Assembly: GCA_023392075.1 (NCBI GenBank) | Contig: JAEVZU010000177.1 | Location: 1 to 49,923, forward strand | Origin: Bacillota bacterium | Lineage (GTDB): Bacteria > Bacillota > Clostridia > Acetivibrionales > DSM-1351 | Length of the DNA stretch: 49,923 nucleotides | Reading direction: 5' to 3' | Shown: positions 32,568 through 41,364 of the stretch, piece after piece | Numbering within the stretch: the first letter of the stretch is position 1 | Layout of the letters: every line of letters starts with the position of its first letter | Position numbers and translations under genes: made by a program | The notes under the pieces: model-generated | Databases searched by the model: none | The model's input: the letters and a program-made list of their open reading frames with translations, nothing else | Told to the model about the DNA's origin: nothing

Positions 32568-34262
32568 ATGAAAATCAAGGCAAAATTGATTGTATCTTTT
32601 ACAGGTATCTTGCTGCTTTTTGCTCTCACAATTTTTTTCCTTGTTTATTTCAAAGTGTCAGGAATAATTACCGAAAATTATCAAACGAACATCGAAAAAA
32701 ATGCCAATTTATCTCTGGCTTTCTTTGATGAAAGATTTACCGGAGACTGGAATATTAAAGACGGGATACTCTTTAAGGGAAATGAAAAAATCAATGACTC
32801 TACGGAATTTGTTGACACCATCCAAAAGGAAAGCGGATATCTGGCAACTATATTCATGAATGATACCAGAGTATCGACAAACGTGCCTTTAGAGAACGGA
32901 TCAAGGGCAACGGGTACCAAAGCCTCCGAGGAAGTCGTTAATACGGTCTTAAAAGCTGGGAGAGATTTTCACGGTGCCGCCCTGGTTGCAAATAAGAATG
33001 TATTTACGTATTACACTCCTCTTAAGGATTCAACAGGAAAAATAATAGGCATGTGGTTTGTCGGAGTTGAAAAAACCGTAGTAGACAAACAGATATTTAA
33101 TATCGTCGGAACAATAGCAATTATTATAGTTCTTGCTCTCCTCGTCGGTTCAGCTCTTGCTTTTAACATAGGGCATGTGTTGAGTAAGTCAATACGAAAA
33201 ATAAATGTCCAGCTGAATAAGTTTTCAGATGGGGATTTCAGCCACAGACTTGATGACAGCAGTTTGAAATTAAAGGGTGAGCTCGGCGAAATATCCAGGG
33301 CTTCCAACCAGATGCAGCAATCCGTCCAGGGAATAATCAAGTCGGTTATGGACGAGTCGGCTAAAATCTATGAAGCCATGCTTCATACCGTAAGCAGGAT
33401 TTCAGATCTGAATGGGAATATTGAGGATGTCTCATCCACAACAGAGCAGCTCTCAGCCGGCATGCAGCAGACTGCGGCAACAATGGAGGAAATGAATGCT
33501 ACCTCCCACGAAATAGAATCTGCGGTGGAGAATATAGCGAAAAAAGCACAGGAGACTTCCTTTGCAGCCCAGGAAATCAACTCCAGAGCACTTGCATTAA
33601 AGACAACTGCCAAAGACTCAAAGGATTATGCATATGATATCTATAAATCAACTAACACCGAACTTACGCAGGCTATCGAACAGAGTAAGTCAATTGAGCA
33701 GATCCGCATGTTATCGGATTCCATCATGCAGATTACCAGTCAGACTAACCTGCTGGCTCTAAATGCTGCCATTGAGGCCTCCAGAGCCGGTGAAGCAGGG
33801 CGTGGTTTTGCCGTTGTAGCAGATGAAATCAGGAAGCTGGCCGAGGATTCCAAAAAAGCCGTAGGAGAAATCCAGGGAGTTACCAGTAACGTACTCGGCG
33901 CTGTAGAAAATCTGGTCAACAGTTCCAAAAACATTTTATCCTTTGTTGAAAATACTGTCATCACAGATTATAACAGTCAGGTGGAAACCAGTGAACAATA
34001 CAGCAGGGATGCAGCACATATCGATGAATTGGTGCTGGACTTCAGTTCAACCTCTGAAGAACTTCTGGTTTCCATTAACAATATGATAAAGGCCATAAAC
34101 GAAATCACCATCTCTACAAGTGAAGCGGCTGAAGGCACAACAAATATAGCTGTCAAAGCCTCCGAAATTCTTGATAAGGGAAATGAAGTAGTTCAGATAT
34201 CCGGGAATTCAAAAGATGCATCCGATAATCTGAAGGTATATGTTTCAAAATTTAAAATTTGA
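32568..34262 (+). CDS. Methyl-accepting chemotaxis protein with extracellular single-Cache sensor
   Basis: A 564-aa transmembrane chemoreceptor and the only plus-strand gene in the window. It has a first membrane segment (about 9-29), a Cache-type sensor (about 35-180), a second membrane segment (about 185-207), a HAMP domain (about 208-262) and a long helical signalling region. The hairpin tip is QTNLLALNAAIEASRAGEAG with RGFAVVADEIRKLAEDS, the invariant CheA/CheW contact. GGAG lies about 8 nt before the ATG. The ligand cannot be predicted. It is followed by the inverted-repeat element at 34321. Confidence 0.92.
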   Translation: MKIKAKLIVSFTGILLLFALTIFFLVYFKVSGIITENYQTNIEKNANLSLAFFDERFTGDWNIKDGILFKGNEKINDSTEFVDTIQKESGYLATIFMNDTRVSTNVPLENGSRATGTKASEEVVNTVLKAGRDFHGAALVANKNVFTYYTPLKDSTGKIIGMWFVGVEKTVVDKQIFNIVGTIAIIIVLALLVGSALAFNIGHVLSKSIRKINVQLNKFSDGDFSHRLDDSSLKLKGELGEISRASNQMQQSVQGIIKSVMDESAKIYEAMLHTVSRISDLNGNIEDVSSTTEQLSAGMQQTAATMEEMNATSHEIESAVENIAKKAQETSFAAQEINSRALALKTTAKDSKDYAYDIYKSTNTELTQAIEQSKSIEQIRMLSDSIMQITSQTNLLALNAAIEASRAGEAGRGFAVVADEIRKLAEDSKKAVGEIQGVTSNVLGAVENLVNSSKNILSFVENTVITDYNSQVETSEQYSRDAAHIDELVLDFSSTSEELLVSINNMIKAINEITISTSEAAEGTTNIAVKASEILDKGNEVVQISGNSKDASDNLKVYVSKFKI

Positions 34263-34320
34263 GTTTAAGAGGAGCAGCACAAAATTGGACATTTAAAATA
34301 TGTGATTTACTACTGTTTAT

Positions 34321-34550
34321 AGTGCGCGAGTACAACTTCAATAAATGGTGCTCAATTAAAAGTACATGCCCGAAGTTGCAGGTGAAACACAGGTGTTTTA
34401 GCTGACAAATCGGCAGGAAGCCGATTTGAGCAGCAACCCGAGACAGGAGGTCGAGTGTTGTGCGACAGCCAAAACACCTGTGATGAGCCGTGCAAAATTC
34501 AGCATGTACTTTGGGAGCAATCCATTTATTGAAGTTTGTATGGGAGCACT
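34321..34550. repeat. Inverted-repeat element with three-way-junction-like core
   Basis: A 230-bp element bounded by ATAGTGC and GCACTAT. The two ends form about 48-bp imperfect inverted repeats (each contains ACTTCAATAAATGG or its complement and AGTACATGC). The centre folds as a closing stem CAGGTGTTTT / AAAACACCTG around two hairpins: AATCGGC / GCCGATT, and CGA / TCG stacked on GCAAC / GTTGT. No reading frame. It sits between the convergent ends of the chemoreceptor and foldase genes. It may be a MITE of a third family or the template of a structured RNA; the remaining bases of the 34263-34613 gap show nothing. Confidence 0.75.
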
Positions 34551-34613
34551 ATTACAATATTTCCAATATTTATTTTAATGGGTTTAATTTATACCACACT
34601 ATCGTAATTTGTC

Positions 34614-35984
34614 TTATTTTATATATAAAGTCTTGTCCAGTTCATCCATGATGCTTTTATTCACGACAATCTCATACTGGGGCTGCAGTTTCCAGGATGC
34701 CAGATCTTTTAAATAACCTTCATTAAACCTGGTGTTAACAAGCGTTGACTTGACCAGATCTTTTAAAGCTTCAAAGGATACTTCTTCTCTATTGTCCATT
34801 TTGAGTACATGATATCCGTAATTGGTTTCAACTATACCCGTATCTCCGGGTGAGTGTGTGAAAGCCCAGTTTTCAAACGGTTCCACCATTTCCCCTTTTC
34901 CGAAGGTATATTGTCCTCCGTTTTCCTTCACTCCCGGGTCGTCGGAATTTTCTTCAGCCAGTTTTTTAATATCCCCTCCTGCCTTTACCTTTGCCAAAAG
35001 CTCCTCAGCTTTCTTCCCGGCAGCCAGCTTTTCCGGCCCGCTTATTTGAGCACCGTCATCCGCAACTGTGGATATAAGGATATGTGTTACTGTAACATAG
35101 TCATATTCCGACTTGTATTTATTATAGTAATCTTCCATATCTCTTTCCGATACCTCGATTTTATTGTACTCGGCTTCAATATACTTCTCCATCAGTATTA
35201 AATCCTTGCAAACCTGCTTATATTCCTCCAGTGAGATACCGTAAGCCTGTCTTACTTCCTTTTCGGCCGGTTCAAGTCCCCCTACGCCGGCAATAAGCTG
35301 CTGAATCTGTGAATCCATCATCTTTTGATCATCCGCATCAAATTTAATGCCTGCTTCAAGGGCTTTTTTATGCTGGATCTTGAATTCCTGGATTTTTTCA
35401 AGTGCCTGCTTTTGAACCTGCTCTTTCAAGGTTAAACCATTCACTTTAGCCGTCCAGTCGACTTTGTCCGTTGAAACATCCGGATTCTGTGCAAGCAGAG
35501 TATTCATATTGAATTTTGTAAACATGGTATACTCCGGTATCGAAACAGCTGTATTCCCGATAACCGCCACACATTTTTCCGCTTCCTTTGCCGAAATAAC
35601 AGTAACATTGCAGTAGGCTTTAACTTTTCCGTCAGGGCTTTTTGCGGTTATCACAGCTTTTGACCCTGGTTTTGCGGCTGTTATATTACCTTTTGCATCC
35701 ACCTTTACCGAACCGGGCTTGTCCGACACCCATAGAAACTTTGTATCACCCTGTTCTGTTTTCCCTTCGGTCTGCATAACCGCTTTCAATTGCACCGTCT
35801 GGCCGGCTGCCATAGTTAATTCATGGCGGCTTAGTATAATTTTACTTGCGTTCTTATTGCCGGCCGTACTGCTCAGCACTTCAGCTTTCGGGTCTTGCCC
35901 GGCTGAAAAAGCAGAAACATTTGTGAAGGATACACCCACAAACACTGCCAATAACAAAGCTGATAACCTCATTCTTGTGAACAT
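34614..35984 (-). CDS. PrsA-like peptidyl-prolyl isomerase with an N-terminal BIG2 domain
   Basis: A 456-aa exported foldase. The signal peptide is about 1-28 with no lipobox Cys, unlike B. subtilis PrsA. Residues 48-132 form a bacterial Ig-like BIG2 domain (IILSRHELTMAAGQTVQL, then VDAKGNITAAKPGSKAVITA). A SurA-N-like helical region follows. The parvulin domain is about 295-400 (VTHILIST, FAEEN-like LAEENSDDPG, GGQYTFGKGEMVEPFE, VETNYGYHVLKM). It would help fold secreted and surface proteins. GGGGG lies 7 nt before the ATG. The BIG2 fusion is uncommon and may tether it to the wall. Confidence 0.85.
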   Translation of the reverse strand: MFTRMRLSALLLAVFVGVSFTNVSAFSAGQDPKAEVLSSTAGNKNASKIILSRHELTMAAGQTVQLKAVMQTEGKTEQGDTKFLWVSDKPGSVKVDAKGNITAAKPGSKAVITAKSPDGKVKAYCNVTVISAKEAEKCVAVIGNTAVSIPEYTMFTKFNMNTLLAQNPDVSTDKVDWTAKVNGLTLKEQVQKQALEKIQEFKIQHKKALEAGIKFDADDQKMMDSQIQQLIAGVGGLEPAEKEVRQAYGISLEEYKQVCKDLILMEKYIEAEYNKIEVSERDMEDYYNKYKSEYDYVTVTHILISTVADDGAQISGPEKLAAGKKAEELLAKVKAGGDIKKLAEENSDDPGVKENGGQYTFGKGEMVEPFENWAFTHSPGDTGIVETNYGYHVLKMDNREEVSFEALKDLVKSTLVNTRFNEGYLKDLASWKLQPQYEIVVNKSIMDELDKTLYIK

Positions 35985-36081
35985 ATCGTACCCCCTTTTA
36001 CTTTTTTGTTTTGTATGTAATATTCTACCATATAATATATTTTATAACAACTATCGACCCTTATTTTAAATGATTAATAAA

Positions 36082-36107
36082 CTTGTGGTCTGTAACATCT
36101 AAATTTA
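36082..36107 (+). repeat. Solo terminus of a family A element (copy 5)
   Basis: CTTG followed by TGGTCTGTAACATCTAAA reproduces the left end of family A; no matching right end follows. It is a fragment left by deletion, located upstream of the foldase gene. The rest of the 269-bp gap 35985-36253 is AT-rich with no visible gene. Confidence 0.6.
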
Positions 36108-36253
36108 CTCGTTGTGCTAATTTAAATTTTTTAATCAGTTCATATTTCAATTAGATTATTTATACAAGACTTGAGTCGAAGGCCAAATAGTAACTGGGGC
36201 AGTATATTTGCCCATTTTATTGGCTTTACCCTGGTGTAATTTATTCATGCTTT

Positions 36254-36712
36254 TTAAAAATATTTTGATTCAGATAATGACAATCCAAAAAAATGGCCTA
36301 AGCTACTGAATAAAATTCCTAACGGTGCAGTTACTAAAATTAATTGCGCAATATTAAGGTTTAATATGTAATCAAAGCCATATAATGGACCGAAAAACCA
36401 TATGAAAAATGGCAATAGCAGCACTGGATTAAAACCAGCTAATAACAATACTCCAATCAATGCAGTAGAAAAAATATTAATACCCCAATATACTACGATA
36501 AATTTTTTAAACATCCTTTCCTTTTTTATTCCTTTGTAAAAACTAAATAAAAACCATAATACTAAAAATGTAATTGAAATAATGAAATTTAAAATTGTTG
36601 TATCAGTTCCTTCCAGTAGTCTGTAAATATTAATATTTATACTTGTAACAGTATTTATAATAATAAATAAAATTAAACAGATTACTTTAATAGGTATGTT
36701 TTTCATTTTCAT
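36254..36712 (-). CDS. Small integral membrane protein of unknown function
   Basis: A 152-aa protein with four predicted membrane segments (about 8-27, 40-60, 70-95 and 125-147) and almost no soluble loops. No family was recognised. It is more AT-rich and richer in Ile, Phe and Asn codons than the argS gene upstream, and it lies downstream of argS's terminator with a repeat fragment on its other side, so recent acquisition is possible. A GAGGAAATGAAAATG-like start region gives a usable ribosome-binding site. Confidence 0.55.
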   Translation of the reverse strand: MKMKNIPIKVICLILFIIINTVTSININIYRLLEGTDTTILNFIISITFLVLWFLFSFYKGIKKERMFKKFIVVYWGINIFSTALIGVLLLAGFNPVLLLPFFIWFFGPLYGFDYILNLNIAQLILVTAPLGILFSSLGHFFGLSLSESKYF

Positions 36713-36830
36713 TTCCTCATTTCCAAAATCTATATATAATTATACCATTGGATTTACTTCCATGGGTGAACGGTAAGATTTTCCCTTATTTTGTGAGAGA
36801 AGAATTTACCGTGAACTCCCGAGTCAGGCA

Positions 36831-36878
36831 AAAATACCCTGTATCTTAAGGAACAAACCTTTATAATACAGGGTATTT
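36831..36878 (-). terminator. Rho-independent terminator of argS
   Basis: AATACCCTGTAT pairs perfectly with ATACAGGGTATT around a 20-nt loop and is followed on the minus strand by TTTTT. It lies 57 bp after argS. Confidence 0.8.
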
Positions 36879-36934
36879 ATATCAGATCAATTTTTTCATT
36901 TCACTTAAAACAATATTATACTGCGCTCAGGCTG

Positions 36935-38629
36935 TTACATCCTCTCAGGTGCACTGATACTGAGCAGATCAAGTACGTTTCTGATTACTATTCTTGTACA
37001 GTCAACCAGTACCAGCCTCGCCTTCATAAGCTCCTCTTCCTCGCCTCTCACTCTGCAGGCATTATAGAAGCTGTGGAAGGAGGCCGCCACTTCCTGTACA
37101 TATCTTGTGAGCCGGCTCGGTTCAAGTGTTTCTGCCGATATCCTGACCTCGTCAGGATATTCGGATAGCTTCTTTATAAGGTCAAGCTCCTCCTGCCTGT
37201 CAAGCAATCCGAGCTTCACGGCATTTACGTCGGGTATGACAGTCCCTTCACTCTCAAGCAGCTTCAGCATGCTGCAGATCCTTGCATGTGCATATTGCAC
37301 GTAAAATACAGGGTTTTCATTTGACTGCCTGACAGCAAGATCGAGATCAAAATCCAGATGGCTGCCGGATGCCTTTGTATTAAAGAAAAATCTTACTCCA
37401 TCCCTGCCTACTTCTTCCACAAGATCCATCAGGGAGATGGATTTGCCTGTCCTCTTGGACATTCTTGCTATTTCACCGTTTCTGTACAGACGTACCAGCT
37501 GGAACAGCACAACGTCGAGCTTGTCAGGATCAATCCCTATAGCCGCCATGGCAGCTTTCATTCTTGCCACATGGCCGTGGTGATCGGCCCCCCATAAATT
37601 TATGACCCATTCAAAGCCCCGGGTTTCAAATTTATTGCGGTGGTACGCTATATCTGCCGCAAAATAGGTTGGAATACCGTTATTTCTGACAAGCACTTCA
37701 TCCTTGTCACTGCCTATTACCGAGCCTTTAAGCCATAAAGCTCCGTCATTTTCAACAGTACAGTTGTTTTTCTTTAACAATTCAATTGTCTCGGCTACTT
37801 CCCCGCCCTTGTGCAGAGTCTGCTCGGAAAACCATACGTCAAAATGAATCCCATAGCTCTCAAGGCCTTCTCTGATTCTCTGTATATTCCTTGGGAGAGC
37901 AAAATCCACAAATATCTTCTTTCTTTCCTCTGAAGGAACATCAATGTATTTATCTCCGTAAACGGCAATAAAATCCTTCATGTGCTCGGCTATATCCTCG
38001 CCATGATAGCCGTCTTCGGGAAACTCTACCGCATCTGCTCCCTTTATAAGCTGGATGTATCTGGCTTCGAGGGAGGTTCCGAATTTCTCTATCTGGTTTC
38101 CTGCATCATTTATGAGAAACTCCCTGGTCACATCATAACCCGCAGCATCCAGCACGCTGGCAATACAATCACCAAGGGCGCCTCCGCGGGCATTTCCCAT
38201 ATGCAGCGGTCCCGTCGGATTTGCGCTGACGAACTCAACCATGACCTTCTTTCCATTGCCTATATTTATGCGTCCGTATTGTTCTTTTTCTTCCTTTATT
38301 ATTTTGACAGCATCATAGAGATATTTGCTATCCAGGGAGAAATTTATAAATCCCGGACCGGCACAGGTTACCTCTAAAATATAGGAGTTGTTGAAATCCA
38401 TGTTTTTGATAATGGTTTCAGCTATCAGCCGCGGTGCCTTTTTTGCTGTCTTTGTAAGCTGCATGGCAATATTCGTTGAAAAATCGCCATGCCCTTTTTC
38501 TCTTGGGATCTCTATAGCAATATCATTAATTTCAAGTTCTGGCAGTTCTCCGGCCTGTACGGCCTTGTTGACCGACTCCAGTACTGCATTTTTAATTTGC
38601 TGGCGTATTTCCTCTGTTATATTTTTCAT
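36935..38629 (-). CDS. argS: Arginyl-tRNA synthetase
   Basis: A 564-aa class I aminoacyl-tRNA synthetase that charges tRNA-Arg. The N-terminal Add-1 domain (about 1-110) is followed by the HIGH-type motif NPTGPLHMGNARGGALGD. The KMSKS-type motif is MSKRTGKSISL, and the C-terminal helical anticodon-binding domain ends at SAPERM. Length is normal. GGAG lies 7 nt before the ATG. It overlaps the upstream DUF1934 gene by 38 bp, the arrangement seen in other Clostridia. Confidence 0.95.
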   Translation of the reverse strand: MKNITEEIRQQIKNAVLESVNKAVQAGELPELEINDIAIEIPREKGHGDFSTNIAMQLTKTAKKAPRLIAETIIKNMDFNNSYILEVTCAGPGFINFSLDSKYLYDAVKIIKEEKEQYGRINIGNGKKVMVEFVSANPTGPLHMGNARGGALGDCIASVLDAAGYDVTREFLINDAGNQIEKFGTSLEARYIQLIKGADAVEFPEDGYHGEDIAEHMKDFIAVYGDKYIDVPSEERKKIFVDFALPRNIQRIREGLESYGIHFDVWFSEQTLHKGGEVAETIELLKKNNCTVENDGALWLKGSVIGSDKDEVLVRNNGIPTYFAADIAYHRNKFETRGFEWVINLWGADHHGHVARMKAAMAAIGIDPDKLDVVLFQLVRLYRNGEIARMSKRTGKSISLMDLVEEVGRDGVRFFFNTKASGSHLDFDLDLAVRQSNENPVFYVQYAHARICSMLKLLESEGTVIPDVNAVKLGLLDRQEELDLIKKLSEYPDEVRISAETLEPSRLTRYVQEVAASFHSFYNACRVRGEEEELMKARLVLVDCTRIVIRNVLDLLSISAPERM

Positions 38630-39059
38630 TTGAAGCTCCTACCTCTCTAATATGCATGTAAAAATCATTTCTTCCTGTATTGTGACTGTCTATCTCTATC
38701 TGATAACCCACACGGATCTCGCCGCCGGTATCATCTATATTTATATCGACATTGTTAGCGTAAACACCTATTGTAAAAACCCCATACTCGGTCTCATAGG
38801 ATGAGATATGCTTCTGTCCTTTCTGGAAAACGAACTGCGAGTTTACCTTACCAAACCTCATAAGAGTAACAACACCATCGCATATTTTTAAAGTGGTGGT
38901 GGTACCGAGCATTCCGGTAACTTCGCTCTCCTTATAGGTTACATAATAGTTATCGCCCTTTTGATAGTACTTTCCCTCTGTGATAAGTTCAAGAGTGTTC
39001 TGATCATTTTCGGGATCAGTTTGTATACCCTTTACATTTATTATCACGTCTTTACTCAT
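38592..39059 (-). CDS. DUF1934 (YwiB-like) beta-barrel protein
   Basis: A 155-aa cytoplasmic protein of the DUF1934 family, a lipocalin-like beta barrel of unknown function. Typical features are the N-terminal VIINVKGIQ, YYVTYKESEVTGMLGTTTTLKI and a C-terminal GYQIEIDS strand. In firmicutes it is commonly next to argS (B. subtilis ywiB-argS), as here. A GAGGAAACTG ribosome-binding site precedes the ATG. Confidence 0.85.
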   Translation of the reverse strand: MSKDVIINVKGIQTDPENDQNTLELITEGKYYQKGDNYYVTYKESEVTGMLGTTTTLKICDGVVTLMRFGKVNSQFVFQKGQKHISSYETEYGVFTIGVYANNVDINIDDTGGEIRVGYQIEIDSHNTGRNDFYMHIREVGASNEKYNRGNTPAN

Positions 39060-39181
39060 TCAGTTTCCTCCTCAATTACAGTCATCCCAAAACGTACTTC
39101 CAATATAATAACATTTGGCAGGATTTTTTCAAGGAAAAATAAATAAAAATAAATCCGGGAACCTCAGGAGTATAAGGACAA

Positions 39182-40345
39182 TTATTGATTTGTAAACTCC
39201 CTTTTACTGCCTTCATATCTTTCATAGGCCAGCTCAATGAGTCTGTCAATGAGTTCGGCGTAAGGTATCCCGCTTGCCTCCCACAATTTTGGATACATAC
39301 TTATCTGAGTGAAGCCGGGCAGAGTATTTATTTCATTTATATATATTTCTCCTGTAACCTTATGTACAAAGAAATCCACTCTGGAGAGTCCGGCACAGTC
39401 GAGGCATTTAAAGGCTCTAACCGCATATTCCCTGATTTTCTGCACAGTTTCCACAGGTAGATTTTCAGCAGGAATAACCACCTTTGAGTCGTCTCCTACC
39501 TGATATTTTGCCTCGTAATCATAAAAATCATTACAGGGAATCACCTCTCCGACAGCTGAAGCTATGGGATTGTCATTGCCAAGCACCGCACACTCTATTT
39601 CTCTGCCGTTAATAAATTCTTCCACAAGAATCCTTCTGTCATTCCTGGCTGCTATTTCGAGAGCTCTTTTTAATTCTTCCCGGTTTGATGCTTTGTTAAC
39701 CCCCACGGATGAGCCTGCATTTGAGGGTTTGACAAAACAAGGGTAAGTCAATCTGCCTTCTATTTCACTTATGACTTCATCAATCCGGAAACTGACCTGC
39801 TTTCTGCTGAACACCAGGTAAGCACCCTGGGGAAGACCTTCCTTTTCGAATATTATCTTGGAATAAGCCTTATCCATGCCCACAGCGGAACCCAATACAC
39901 CGCAGCCCACGTAAGGAATGCCGGCCAGTTCAAACAAACCCTGAATGGTCCCGTCTTCACCGTTACAGCCGTGTAAAACAGGGAATACAACATCTATCGG
40001 CTCCCTGGAGCTTTCAGTAAAAATAGCTCTGGCTGTATTGCTGACAGTTATATCATTAAAATTCTGAGCTGCAGTATTTGCCTGCTGATTTTGTGCTTCA
40101 AAAAGCTGAGCGTTCTGCTTTTTCTCTTTAAGGGCAGCCTGCGCGAGCTGAAGCCATTCACCGCTTCCGATTTTATTTGCAGGCCCGTCATATGTAAGCC
40201 ACTGTCCTTCTTTGGTAATGCCGATCATAACAACATCATATTTTGATTTATCTATATTCTCAATTACCGACTGAGCCGAGACTCTGGATACCTCATGCTC
40301 CGAAGATTGTCCTCCGAATATTACAGCTACTCTTTTACTTGCCAT
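39182..40345 (-). CDS. ddl: D-alanine--D-alanine ligase
   Basis: A 387-aa ATP-grasp ligase that makes the D-Ala-D-Ala end of the peptidoglycan precursor. KRVAVIFGGQSSEHEVS at the N-terminus, PVLHGCNGEDGTIQGLFEL, FVKPSNAGSSVGV and the C-terminal YINEINTLPGFT are diagnostic. A 40-residue Gln/Ala-rich insertion (about 80-110, QNAQLFEAQNQQANTAAQN) is unusual in the family. The ATG at 40345 has GGAGGT 4 nt upstream; the start 30 nt further up has no such site. Confidence 0.93.
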   Translation of the reverse strand: MASKRVAVIFGGQSSEHEVSRVSAQSVIENIDKSKYDVVMIGITKEGQWLTYDGPANKIGSGEWLQLAQAALKEKKQNAQLFEAQNQQANTAAQNFNDITVSNTARAIFTESSREPIDVVFPVLHGCNGEDGTIQGLFELAGIPYVGCGVLGSAVGMDKAYSKIIFEKEGLPQGAYLVFSRKQVSFRIDEVISEIEGRLTYPCFVKPSNAGSSVGVNKASNREELKRALEIAARNDRRILVEEFINGREIECAVLGNDNPIASAVGEVIPCNDFYDYEAKYQVGDDSKVVIPAENLPVETVQKIREYAVRAFKCLDCAGLSRVDFFVHKVTGEIYINEINTLPGFTQISMYPKLWEASGIPYAELIDRLIELAYERYEGSKREFTNQ

Positions 40346-40483
40346 AATTACCTCCACACGTATGTGCGAAGCCAAGTGGTTGACTTCGTGTTTTTATCGG
40401 TGTCTGCCAATTTACAGATACCATTTAAATATATTTAACATTTTACTATTTAAGTACCAATAATACAAGAAAATACAGATAGC

Positions 40484-40536
40484 AAAGGAGCTGCTGCCCA
40501 GTGAATAAAATTTATTCATTGGGCAACAGCTCCTTT
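40484..40536. terminator. Long terminator hairpin
   Basis: AAAGGAGCTGCTGCCCAGTG pairs with its complement after an AT-rich loop, with one mismatch, in an almost fully paired 50-nt hairpin. It follows the ferritin-like gene on the minus strand and lies ahead of ddl. Confidence 0.75.
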
Positions 40537-40618
40537 TGACAAATCCCTATTATGTTTTTTATATATTCTATATTAATATCCATAAGAAGCATCAACAGTA
40601 TCAAACCGAAAAACAAGC

Positions 40619-41125
40619 TTATTTAAAAATGAATCCGGCTACATCTTTCCAGCTTTCCTTCAGAAGTTTTTCATATCTTACCTTGAACATAACCTCATGT
40701 TTTTTCTCCCAATCGGCAAGCTCAAGAAGAAATCTTTTAGCTTCTCCGTTTTCTACCTGATTGGCCGCATTGAAATAAAACAATGCGAAATCACTTTCCA
40801 TCAGATAAGCCATCCTTATTATTGCCAGATCCGACAAAGCATTTTGATCAGAAATAAGTTCGGAATTGTCCGGAATTATTGCTACATTTTTCTCTCTCGA
40901 GGTATCATCAACTACCCAGGACATTTCTATAGGAGGAGGTGTTATCTTAAGTAAGTCATAAATGCTGCTCAATACAGCATAATGGGTCTTTTCCATTTCG
41001 GCCAGTTCCTCAAACAGCTTTTTATGTTCAGCTGAATGAACTCTCTCCATATTGTAGCTGTAAAATTCCTCCGCATCATTTTCCATTCTCATGGCATATT
41101 CAATGATCTCTTTTAATTTACTCAT
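40619..41125 (-). CDS. Ferritin-like (rubrerythrin-type four-helix) protein
   Basis: A 168-aa ferritin-like protein. Two repeated helix pairs carry metal-ligand patterns: ENDAEEFY with EMEKTHYAVL, and ESDFALFYFNAA with DWEKKHEVMF. This suggests a di-iron site as in rubrerythrin, but no C-terminal rubredoxin domain is present. It may detoxify peroxide or handle iron. The ATG at 41125 has GGAGAG 6 nt upstream; the longer reading frame to 41206 has none. Confidence 0.8.
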   Translation of the reverse strand: MSKLKEIIEYAMRMENDAEEFYSYNMERVHSAEHKKLFEELAEMEKTHYAVLSSIYDLLKITPPPIEMSWVVDDTSREKNVAIIPDNSELISDQNALSDLAIIRMAYLMESDFALFYFNAANQVENGEAKRFLLELADWEKKHEVMFKVRYEKLLKESWKDVAGFIFK

Positions 41126-41302
41126 AATAGCTCTCCTTTTATATGTAATCAAGATTGTTACGGGACAGGATCCTTGGAAGTAAAATCTATATAAAATATA
41201 CCCCAAAGTTTATGCTTAAAACATTAATTAACCCGTTGTGCCAATTAAATTGTTTTTTAGCTTTGCAGTTGCATAGTTTATGCAGTTAATTATTTTTACT
41301 CA

Positions 41303-41340
41303 TAAAAAGAACGGAACCTTATGGATTCCGTTCTGCTTTT
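41303..41340 (-). terminator. Rho-independent terminator of spoIIQ
   Basis: AGAACGGAA pairs with TTCCGTTCT around a 9-nt loop and is followed on the minus strand by TTTTT, 25 bp after the M23 gene. Confidence 0.8.
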
Positions 41341-41364
41341 ATGTCAGAAATATTTATTTTATTA

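Noticed and set aside
40376..40440. Hairpin GCGAAG/CTTCGT followed by TTTTT on the plus strand upstream of ddl
   Set aside because: No plus-strand gene ends there, and on the minus strand the T run is on the wrong side; a ddl leader role cannot be supported.
36095..41265. Similar stretches near 36108 (CTCGTTGTGCTAATTTAAAT) and 41232 (CCCGTTGTGCCAATTAAATT)
   Set aside because: Similarity covers about 20 bases only and neither copy has visible borders, so it is not listed as a repeat.
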